From Camellia lanceoleosa (Eukaryota; Streptophyta; Magnoliopsida; Ericales; Theaceae): a DNA stretch of 64,000 nt. Shown one piece after another: positions 54,548 through 64,000 of the stretch (its first letter is position 1; the number at the start of each line of letters is the position of its first letter). Made by a program: the position numbers and the translations under genes. Where the stretch lies: contig CM045767.1 in the NCBI GenBank assembly GCA_025200525.1, positions 8,291,273 to 8,355,272 of the forward strand, read 5' to 3'. Under the pieces are notes generated by a model that made no database searches, was not told the DNA's origin, and saw nothing but the letters and a program-made list of their open reading frames with translations.

Positions 54548-56585
54548 TGTAACGCCCTCGAAATAACAACATAAGTCCCAACAGTAAAGACATGCATTGA
54601 TATATAAAAGTTTCATAACCTTCTATTTATCACAGTTTCATTACTAAAAGTATTACATGTTAACAACAAAAGCAAATGCCCTGAGGGCTTACAGCTTTCC
54701 AAGTTAACACTTGGTTACAAAAAGAGAGCACTAGCTCAATTACACCTTAAGCCCTTGGCTTGAATTTACATGTAATACATCAAAAGAAAATAGACGACCA
54801 AAAAGTCTATCAGCCTCAAGCCTCCCAAGCTATGTCCTTGGAGGTGGCGTGCTACCTGTACCTGAAAATGATGTTCCCATATAGGGTGAGCCACAGCCCA
54901 ATAGAAATATACTAAACCAGTTATGAATAATGACTAAAAGATTAACAGTTGATAGATGGTCAACACTTTTTACACTCCTTCATAACACATTACAATTCCA
55001 AGACTTTCAAGCCTATATTCAATTTAATTTCCATTTTCATTTAATTCTCAATTCATAATTCATGGCTCAGAACTTGGCCAAACAACTCATATGAGACAAT
55101 AACTCATATTAACCACTTTCAATTTCATTACTTCCACAGATAAGCATACTAGCTATATCACATTCCCAAGACAAGCATATGAGCTCTATCTACGGAGTCC
55201 ATCCCCTATCTTCTCCCAAACAACATCCGGTTTAGAGGTACATCCCCTATCTTTCCCTAAACCGTGGAGTACATCCCCTATCTTCTCCAACACAACACAA
55301 TGCATATAAACAATACTTATACACATCACAAATCAACACATAAAGTTAATGTATTCTTCAACTGTCATACTCAATGACACATTTCAATGATTGGTTTTAG
55401 TTTGCCTAATCATCATGCATTGTCTACAACAATCAAGACCATCCTCCACCGATAGCCCAGCGAGATATTTCTAAACGAAAATAAATGCACAAAATGGATA
55501 TTAAATCAACATTTCCACTTCAATTCCTCATTTCTCATAATTAATCATATCAATTAATTAATCAATGTAGTTAAGGCATTTTCCATAATTAACATCTCAA
55601 CCCTTAGGTTCCATTTTCATCAATGTTTCAACACTAATCCCACGTTTTTATACCAAACATGCCTTTAGGTTCATTATAAATAAAACCCTAACTTTTGTAA
55701 AATTACACAAAGGCCCAAAGTTTTCTCAAAATTTCACAACAACTTCCAACACATCAAAATGCTAAAATTCAAAGACAAAATCCATAAAGAGGAGTAGGAT
55801 ATCCCTACCTCAAAGTTTGAGCTCAAAGGAGATGACGACCCAACACCCAACTTGCTCCAAAACCAAATATTTTCAGATTAAATCGAAGCCCAAGTCACCC
55901 TCTATCTTTTTAACAAAGCACTTAGGGGAGATTCACACTCTAGGGAGATGATTTCTTAGAGAGAAGGCAAGCCTAGAGAGAGAGGCTCTCAGATTTAGGG
56001 TTTAAAGATGTAAAAGTTTTTAAAAAATGAAGTTTAGATTGCTGCTGCGAACTGATATAAATAGGCTCGCTCGAGCGAAGGCTTGGTCGCTCGGCGACTG
56101 CACGAAAAACCCTAGCTCGAGCCAAGAAGGTCTCGCTCGAGCCAACAACCCAGAAGCTCGCTCGAGCGAAGAAAAGCTTGCTCGAGCTAGAAACTCGACC
56201 GCCATTGGTCGGCAACTAAACGACGCTGAAAGCCGGCGAAGATCGAACCAGACTCGCTCGGCGAAGAAAAGCTCGCCGAGCCAAAAATCATGGTGTTGAG
56301 TCGATGCAGACGCAATCGCCGCCGGCGAAGCCACTCTAGCTCGACCCACGGACACAAAACTCAACGCCGCTCGGCGACCAACTCCTCGCTCGGCGAAGGA
56401 CAAAAATTTCAGGCGGCAACACTTGGTTCCCAAACACAACCAACTTCGAAACAAACCCGCCAACACATCCTATAACTCAAATACAATGTAGAAAAGGATG
56501 TAAACAAGACAATGCTCAACTATTAACATCCACGGACACATGTCCGGATCACTGTACAATAAGGGGTAAACCCGGGATCGCTATA
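54548..56585 (-). mobile_element. Element 2 3' LTR (2038 bp)
   Basis: On the + strand it runs TGTAACGCCCTCG to GGGATCGCTATA. A CTATTTATAT-type TATA box lies on the minus strand near 56055-56065, just downstream of the CGCTCGAGCG array. Confidence 0.95.
56066..56420. repeat. CGCTCGAGCG/GCTCGAGCC array (element 2, 3' LTR)
   Basis: More than ten GCTCGAGC or GCTCGGCG units. The array abuts the TATA box on the promoter side, so it is placed like a U3 enhancer. Confidence 0.88.
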
Positions 56586-56600
56586 ACCTCCCCCCCTTAA
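56586..56600 (-). other. Polypurine tract of element 2
   Basis: On the minus strand TTAAGGGGGGGAGGT precedes the LTR start TATAGCG. Confidence 0.85.
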
Positions 56601-56976
56601 AGAATTTCGTCCCCGAAATTAAAAACAAGTTTTTGAAAAGCAAGCTTTTTCTCTATTTTAAACAATGTCATAACACAACATTCAACAATTCGACCCATTA
56701 CCGGTCATCCATCTCTTATTAAGAGGCATTTCGCAACATACATTTCAAAGTGCATCTATAACATGCATTTCCTTTCCATTTCCCAACCATTTTCAACATA
56801 CATGGTTCACAATTCATATCATAATAAAGTTTCATGATACATAATCAATCCTATAATATAGCCAATAAATGCAATATTACAACCCACTTCCATAAACTAA
56901 AACATATGCTATGTTTTACAACTTAAGACATAAACAAAGCTTAAGTCCGGCAAGATTATAAAATCTATGTACAAGA

Positions 56977-57606
56977 TTACACATCAATAAACAAGTTCAG
57001 ATATTTCTCACGGACCTCCAACTCACGTTCCCAAGTGGCTTCCTCCACTCCGTGATGCTTCCACAAAACCTTCACCAAAGGGATGGTCTTGCCACGCAGG
57101 ACTTGGTCCCGCCTATCCAAGACCCGAACTGGTCTCTCCTCATACGAGGCATCCTCATCTACCTCTAAGTCGGTCCAATCCAACACGTGTGATGGATCCG
57201 GCTCATACTTCCGAAGCATACTCACATGAAACACGTCATGAACTCCGGACAACTGTGGCGGCAAAGCTAAACGGTAAGCAACCTCGCCAATCCTCTCAAG
57301 GATCTCGAAAGGACCAATAAACCGAGGGGATAACTTTCCTCTCTTCCCAAACCTCATCAATCCCCGCCTAGGTGATATCTTCAGAAAGACATGATCACCC
57401 ATCTCAAACACCAACGGTCTCCTCCTGATCGAGATAAGATTTTTGACGACTGCGTCAGAACAAGCCTCCTACGGATAAGCTCAACCTTATCCGTCGTCTC
57501 CCTAACCAACTCCGGACCCAACAAAGGTGTATCACCCACTTCGGCCCAACAAACCGGAGACCTACAAGGTCGGCCATACAAGGCCTCAAACGGTGCCATA
57601 CCGATG
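56977..57606 (-). pseudogene. Element 2 integrase C-terminus and chromodomain-like tail
   Basis: A one-base loss near 57610 separates it from the frame upstream. The frame then reads [18 protein letters not shown] and shifts again near 57440. The last part (57414-56977) is open: [39 protein letters not shown], then [11 protein letters not shown] and [16 protein letters not shown]. The last block is the chromodomain-like tail of the Tekay branch. Confidence 0.9.
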
Positions 57607-59490
57607 CTAGGCGAAATCGTTGTTGTAGGCAAACTCCACCAATGGTAGGTGCCTTTCCCACGTCCCACTGAAATCAAGGACACAACCCCGAAGCATATCA
57701 TCAAGGATCTGAATAGTACGCTCGGACTGCCCGTCAGTCTGAGGGTAAGCTGTACTAAAGGTCAACTTAGTGCCCAAAACACTCTGCAAACTCTGCCACA
57801 ACCTAGCAGTAAAACGAGGATCTCTATCTGAGACAATCGTCACTGGGACCCCGTGCAATCTCACTATGTCCCGAATATACAAGTCGGCAAGGTGATCTAC
57901 CGAATCTCTCACGCGCATAGGAATGAAGTGCGCCGACTTAGTCAACCGGTCTACAATCACCCAAATAGCATCACTACCCCGCTGAGTCCTTGGAAGGCCT
58001 ACAACGAAGTCCATAGTAACATGCTCCCACTTCCACTCGGCAATAGGCAAGGGTTGCAACAAACCCGCTGGCTTCTGATGCTCGGCCTTCACTTGCTGAC
58101 AAGTAAGGCACTTAGACACGAAGACTGCCACATCTCTCTTCATGCCTCGCCACCAAAACTGGCGACTCAAATCCTGATACATTTTAGTACCTCCCGGATG
58201 CACCGCAAGGTGCGAATGATGGAACTCTCGGAGTACCTCCTCTCGACAAGACTCCGGCACAAACAAACGGTCTCGGTATCTCACGCTCAGGTCGGGATAC
58301 ACCGTCAAACCCTTCTCGACCTTCCCACTAGGGATCTTCTCTCTAAGGGATTCTACCTCAAGGTCACCTCTCTGTGCCTCTAACACTCGAGTCATAAGTG
58401 TAGGCTGCGCAACAACAGAAAACAAGGCCGCAGCCTCAATGGATTCGCCCAGAAGCAAGTCAAACTCGCCAAGTGCCCCCAACATCTCCCACTCCCGGAT
58501 GGCTACGCAAGCTACATCGCTAATGGATTTCCTACTAAGAGCGTCGGCCACAACATTGGCCTTCCCTGGGTGATAATGCAACTCGAAGTCGTAATCCTCA
58601 ATAAACTCCATCCACCTCCTCTGCCTCAAATTCAAGTCCTTCTGTGAAAACAAATATTTCAGACTCTTATGATCCGAGAATACCTCGAATCTCTCACCAT
58701 AAAGGTAGTGCCTCCAGATTTTCAAGGCAAAAATCACAGCCGCTAACTTTAGGTCGTGTGTAGGGTAATTTTTCTCATGTATTTTTAACTGACGTGAGCC
58801 ATAAGCTACCACTTTCCCTTCCTGCATCAACACACAACCCAAACCCTCTCGTGAGGCATCGTAATAAACTGCATAACCCAACCCTCTCTCTGGAATAATC
58901 AAAATCGGAGTGGTGGTCAATCTAACTTTTAGCTCTTGGAATGACTTTTCACAAGTGTCACTCCATACAAATTTGACTCCCTTCCGAGTCAACCTAGTCA
59001 ACGGTGAAGCTAACCTGGAGAAATCTTTCACAAACCGACGGTAATACCCAGCTAATCCCAGAAAACTGCGGATCTCGAACACACTCTTAGGCTGTGCCCA
59101 ATCTTGCACTGCCTCAGTCTTGGATGTATCAACAGACACCCCTTCCCCGGAAACCACATGGCCTAAGAACTTGACTTCTCCTAGCCAGAACTCACACTTC
59201 CCAAACTTGGCATATAGCCTATGGGCTCTAAGTAACTCGAGCACCACTCTCAAGTGTTCCTCGTGCTCCTCCTTTGAAGGTGAATAGATAAGAATGTCGT
59301 CCACAAAAACGACCACAAAACGATCCAAGAATTCTCGGAAGATCCGGTTCATCAAGTCCATAAAGACTGCCGGTGCATTGGTAAGCCCAAATGGCATCAC
59401 CAGAAACTCATAATGACCATACCGCGTACGGAATGCCGTCTTCGGAATATCCTCCTCTCTGACCCTCAACTGGTGGTAACCCGATCTCAA
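57607..59490 (-). pseudogene. Element 2 reverse transcriptase, RNase H and integrase core
   Basis: A long open frame (627 codons) with RT motifs [11 protein letters not shown] and [10 protein letters not shown] (61-70), RNase H (about 205-322) and integrase with the zinc-binding His/Cys set ([12 protein letters not shown]; 425-465), MDFVVGLP and VSDRD. Two oddities: the RNase H catalytic Glu position is Lys249 (element 1 has Glu216 there), and the integrase block AYHPQTDG lacks its His, so the Asp to Glu spacing is 34 instead of 35. The RT N-terminal third lies upstream in other frames. Despite its length it should not give active enzymes. Confidence 0.92.
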
Positions 59491-61560
59491 GTCTATCTTA
59501 GAAACAACGGGAACCCTTCAACTGGTCAAACAAATCATCTATACGGGGCATAGGGTACTTATTCTTACTCAGAGTCGATTTAACTTCCTAGTCGATACAC
59601 AATCTCAAGGCACCGCTTTTCTTTTTAGCAAAGAGGGCCGGTGCTCCCCACTACGATACACTAGGCGAATGAAGCCCTTATCTAGCAATTCTGAGTCAAC
59701 TTTCAACTCAATCAACTCTCTGGGCAAAACGATAAGGTGCCATAGAATCGGCGCTGCGTCGCACTAAATCAATAGAGAACTCGTCTCTCGGTGAGGTGGC
59801 AAATCAACAAGATCCTCGGGAAAGACGTCCGAGTACTCACAAACTACCCTTGGCAACTCAACTGGTCTCATCACACTCACCATTCTCGGCTAGCAAGTAG
59901 ACCACTAAGTTCATTCCGCTCATGACCATACCGGTGGCACAACACTACCAACCCGATCCCCAAGAAATGGAAACACTCGCCACGGTACAACATGTAACCC
60001 TCTGGCGGTAGCAATCAATAACAATGGTATGACGATAACCACCATACCTAAAATAACATCAAAGCCCTTCATGGGCATAACTACAAATGGAAACTAAGTC
60101 GATGATCGTACCTCTATATCACAACCTCTACATCCGTGCTTCAAAATTAACTCACCCCAATAGGTGACACCACACAAATAGGAGATGCTAATAGTGCTAA
60201 CTCCAATTCCAACACAGATGCAAATGCGCAGATACAAAAGAATGAGATGCACTCAGATCAATCAACACTCGCAACCGAAAGGTAAAATAAAAGGTACCTC
60301 TCACTACCGATGGAGCTGGTACTAGATCTGTGCAACAAGATACACGCTACCTCAGGACCTCGTCCACTGCCACCCCTAGGAGCATACAATCGCCAGATCG
60401 ATCTTGGGACGACGAAGCTCTGATTGGCCTCGAGGCTCGTGATAGATCGAGCTGGTTGAAATCCTGGTTCGCTTAGAACCAGACGCGCCTCAAGTGGCAC
60501 TCAATCAGGCAGAACCTCTTCAGTGCCCAGTTGCCCACACTGATAACAAGACAAGGGCCGCCCGCCCAAACTCGACTCGTGGTCCGGCCAAGAAGATGCA
60601 CCCTCGACCTCCGCCTTCATGGGCAAATCAAGCCTTGTGACCCTGCCACACTTGTAATAGGTAAACTCTCCTCGATTGCCCTCCCGAGCTCGTGACTCAG
60701 ATCTTGGGAAAGTCGACCTAGAAACCCCACCCTGAGACAGCTGAGGGTTGTAACCCCTCTGTCTCCCACTATCACCCTGTCCATCCCGACCTCTTGGAGC
60801 CTTTTCGCCTTCCTCCTCTTCCCGTGATCATAATCTCAAGATGAGCTGCAAGATCAACCATCGCCCATAATCCCGAAGCATAGACCCCATTACGCAATTT
60901 GAGGCCACGCCTCAACTTCTTCTCAAACTCAATGCAACGGCTCCTCGACGCCACCAACTCAGTGCAAACCTCGACAAACTAGTGAATGAGGCCTCAAACT
61001 CGCCATCGATGAACTGTTTCGCTGAGTGGCAGAATCGATCCTCAACTTCTCCCGAACAAATGAGACAAGAACTTCTCCAAAAAGCGCCAACAAAAGCCTT
61101 CCAAGTCCCTCCTATACGACTCTTGGTGAACTTCCACCACCGACCAAGATCTCCCTTCACCGAAAGATGCCAAGGTCACCTTCAAGACCTCGCCTTCGAT
61201 GCCTAGCATCTCAAACGCCTTCGTTGTCCTGCTCGAGCCATTCATCCGCTTTAAGCGGCTCTTTTGATCACCCACAAATTCATCCGGATTAGACCTAAGA
61301 ACTCCTCTTCGTAAAAGAAGGTCCTGATCCGCAACAACAACCTCACCGATTCTCACCCGAGAATGCCTCTTGACTCCTGAATGCCCTCGCTATCTCGCTA
61401 GAGCGCCCATAGCTCGTGGCTACTGCTCGGCCACATTGGCTCGACCAACCCTTTCCTCGATCATTGAATCTCATCCGGTAAAGGCATTTCCTGCCTCCTA
61501 GGCCTGCCACGCCTTCCACCCCTTCCTCATCCTGACATCCTAATAAAGGTAACACAGAAC
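59491..61560 (-). pseudogene. Element 2 gag, protease and RT N-terminus, many frameshifts
   Basis: The order is right but no frame lasts over about 100 codons. From 61555 come GCQDEEGVEGV-like gag start, DEFVGDQK, TTKAFEMLGIEGEVLKV, WWKFTKSRIGGTWKAFVGAFW (split by shifts, 60912-61356), zinc-knuckle traces near 60500-60680 (YYKCGRV, CYQCGQLG), VILGM of the protease near 60060, and RT traces near 59520-59680. The breaks are mostly one- or two-base indels, unlike the clean sequence below 59490. Confidence 0.8.
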
Positions 61561-61931
61561 GTTAGCACATTTAAAAACGTACCGAAACTAAACACTCGCG
61601 TCCTAAAACATGGACCACAATAATTCACTCCACGCAAGCACATAAACACATAAGCACTTACGAATTTCATTTCCGGATAAAGATAGTCCCGAGGCGTTAC
61701 TAGAGTTCTGGTTAGAAACAACATTGATCAAGTGCCTTTCCAACAAGACTCCCAGAAACCCAAGGATCCAATCAACATCCTAGAAATTTAATCCCATACC
61801 CAAATAATCACATAAGCATGTCATCAATTAAACACATGGCATATGACACTATACTAGGTCTCTATCAAGCGAGACAAACCCATTGTGATTCTAATCACTT
61901 CCTACGTACCCAAAGTATTCGAACCCGGTAC

Positions 61932-61943
61932 GCTCTGATACCA
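61932..61943 (-). other. Primer-binding site of element 2 (initiator tRNA-Met)
   Basis: TGGTATCAGAGC on the minus strand, three bases after the 5' LTR. Identical to the site of element 1. Confidence 0.92.
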
Positions 61944-61946
61944 AGT

Positions 61947-63993
61947 TGTAACGCCCTCGAAATAACAACATAAGACCCAACAGTAAAGACATGCATTGAT
62001 ATATAAAAGTTTCATAACCTTCTATTTATCACAGTTTCATTACTAAAAGTATTACATGTTAACAACAAAAGCAAATGCCCTGAGGGCTTACAGCTTTCCA
62101 AGTTAACACTTGGTTACAAAAAGAGAGCACTAGCTCAATTACACCTTAAGCCCTTGGCTTGAATTTACATGTAATACATCAAAAGAAAATAGACGACCAA
62201 AAAGTCTATCAGCCTCAAGCCTCCCAAGCTATGTCCTTGGAGGTGGCGTACACTGCATTCTGAAAATGATGTTCTATATAGGGTGAGCCACAAATTTCAA
62301 TAGAAATATACTAAACCAGTTATGAATAATGACTAAAAGATTAACAGTTGATAGATGGTCAACACTTTTTACACTCCTTCATAACACATTACAATTCCAA
62401 GACTTTCAAGCCTATATTCAATTTAATTTCCATTTTCATTTAATTCTCAATTCATAATTCATGGCTCAGAACCTAGCCAAACAACTCATATGAGACAATA
62501 ACTCATATTAACCACTTTCAATTTCATTACTTCCACAGATAAGCATACTACCTATATCACATTCCCAAGACAAGCATATGAGCTCTATCTACGGAGTCCA
62601 TCCCCTATCTTCTCCCAAACAACATCCGGTTTAGAGGTACATCCCCTATCTTTCCCTAAACCGTGGAGTACATCCCCTATCTTCTCCAACACAACACAAT
62701 GCATATAAACAATACTTATACACATCACAAATCAACACATAAAGTTAATGTATTCTTCAACTGTCATACTCAATGACACATTTCAATGATTGGTTTTAGT
62801 TTGCCTAATCATCATGCATTGTCTACAACAATCAAGACCATCCTCCACCGATAGCCCAAAGCAGATATTTCTAAACAGAAAATAAATGCACAAAATGGAT
62901 ATTAAATCAACATTTCCACTTCAATTCCTCATTTCTCATAATTAATCATATCAATTAATTAATCAATGTAGTTAGGGCATTTTCCATAATTAACATCTCA
63001 ACCCTTAGGTTCCATTTTCATCAATGTTTCAACACTAATCCCACGTTTTTATACCAAACATGCCTCTAGGTTCATTATAAATAAAACCCTAACTTTTGTA
63101 AAATTACACAAAGGCCCAAAGTTTTCTCAAAATTTCACAACAACTTCCAACACATCAAAATGCTAAAATTTAAAGGCAAAATCCATAAAGAGGAGTAGGA
63201 TATCCCTACCTCAAAGTTTGAGCTCAAAGGAGATGACGACCCAACACCCAACTTGCTCCAAAACCAAATATTTTCAGATTAAATCGAAGCCCAAGTCACC
63301 CTCTATCTTTTTAACAAAGCACTTAGGGGAGATTCACACTCTAGGGAGATGATTTCTTAGAGAGAAGGCAAGCCTAGAGAGAGAGGCTCTCAGATTTAGG
63401 GTTTAAAGATGTAAATGTTTTAAAAATGTGAAGTTTAGATCGTCATTGCTAATCGATATAAATAGGCTCGCTTCGAAGAAGGCTTGGTCGCCGAGCGACT
63501 GACACGAAAAACCCTAGCTCGAGCCAAGAAGGTCTCGCCGAGCCAACAACCTAAGCTCGCTTCGAGCGAAAAAGCTCGCTTCGAAGCAGGAACTCGACCC
63601 TTCAGTCGGCAACTAGACGACGCTCGGCGACAAACCGCCGCCGAGCGAAGACCGAACCAGATCGAGCGAGCGAAGAAAAGCTCGCTCGAGCCAAAAATCA
63701 TGGTGTTCAGTCCAAGACAGACACAATCGCCGCCGAAGCGGCTTACTCGCTCGACCCACCAGACATTAAAACTCAACGCCGCTGAAGCGACCAACTCTCG
63801 CCGAGCGAAGGACAAAATTGGCAAGAACACTTGGTTCCCAAACACAACCAACCTGAAACAAACCTGCCCAACACATCCTATAACTCAAATACAATGTAGA
63901 AAAGGATGTAAACAAGACAATGCTCAACTATTAACATCCACGGACACATGTCCGGATCACTGTACAATAAGGGGTAAACCCGGGATCGCTATA
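61947..63993 (-). mobile_element. Element 2 5' LTR (2047 bp)
   Basis: Near-identical to 54548-56585 except in the palindrome array (63468-63830), near 62248-62298 and near 62858-62880. Confidence 0.95.
63468..63830. repeat. CGCTCGAGCG array (element 2, 5' LTR), diverged from its partner
   Basis: Many sites read GCTTCGAAG, GCCGAGCG or similar where the other LTR has GCTCGAGCG, while the flanks are unchanged. Confidence 0.85.
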
Positions 63994-63998
63994 AGTAG
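63994..63998. other. Target site duplication AGTAG of element 2 (right)
   Basis: Ends two bases before the window end. Identical to 54543-54547. Confidence 0.92.
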
Positions 63999-64000
63999 TC

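Larger units (their letters stand above)
54548..63993 (-). mobile_element. Element 2: complete Tekay-like chromovirus, TSD AGTAG
   Basis: LTRs at 54548-56585 and 61947-63993, AGTAG on both flanks, PBS at 61932 and a purine tract at 56586. Internal order on the minus strand: gag, protease, RT, RNase H, integrase, chromodomain-like tail. The LTRs are nearly identical over most of their length, so the insertion looks young, yet gag, protease and the first part of RT carry many indels. On the coding strand the LTR runs TATAGC to GTTACA, that is TA..CA rather than TG..CA. Confidence 0.95.

Noticed and set aside
61026..61292. Plus-strand Ser/Pro-rich ORFs over the element 2 gag
   Set aside because: Antisense shadows of the frameshifted gag.

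Overview
This is plant nuclear DNA, most likely from a eudicot. It is AT-rich and dominated by transposable elements. It contains Ty3/gypsy LTR retrotransposons of the Tat and chromovirus (Tekay/Del-like) types, many TIR elements with 3, 8 or 9 bp target duplications, tRNA-like SINE heads and broken intron-containing plant genes. There is no operon, rRNA or CRISPR. I cannot name the species.

Layout. 1-5294: an LTR tail, the decayed 3' end of a Tat element (integrase C-terminus) and its 3.9 kb LTR. 5295-6651: unassigned, with one weak ORF. 6652-8568: an LTR in + orientation from the family of the element at 54.5-64 kb. 9.3-12.1 kb: a broken coiled-coil ORF, three tandem tRNA-like units, a 38 bp minisatellite, the start of a second Tat LTR, and an 81 bp fold-back array derived from a membrane-protein gene. 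12.1-30 kb: AT-rich DNA with hairpin elements, an RNase H fragment, a tandem duplication carrying two NAC-domain stubs, and several direct duplications. 31-31.5 kb: an intact ORF of an unnamed membrane-protein family. 32.3-34.1 kb: an LTR. 34295-46271: a complete but inactive chromovirus (element 1, minus strand, TSD ACTAA) with a solo LTR (TSD ATAGA) inside its pol. 46.4-47.6 kb: a Tourist-like TIR element. 49.9-51.5 kb: the 5' half of an RRP43-type exosome gene, broken. 52.1-52.6 kb: a second membrane-protein ORF on the minus strand. 53.1-54.3 kb: a hAT-like element nested in the end of a Tourist-like element. 54548-63993: a second complete chromovirus (element 2, minus strand, TSD AGTAG).

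The best leads are the small membrane-protein family, present as two ORFs, one orphan 5' flank and one exploded C-terminus. Next are the GC-rich palindrome arrays (CGCTCGAGCG or GCCGGC) in the LTRs of every family here. The third is that element 2 has near-identical LTRs but a heavily frameshifted 5' half and altered RNase H and integrase motifs. No gene in the window is clearly a functional known plant gene. Coordinates of retroelement ends with matching target duplications are exact; others are approximate where stated.
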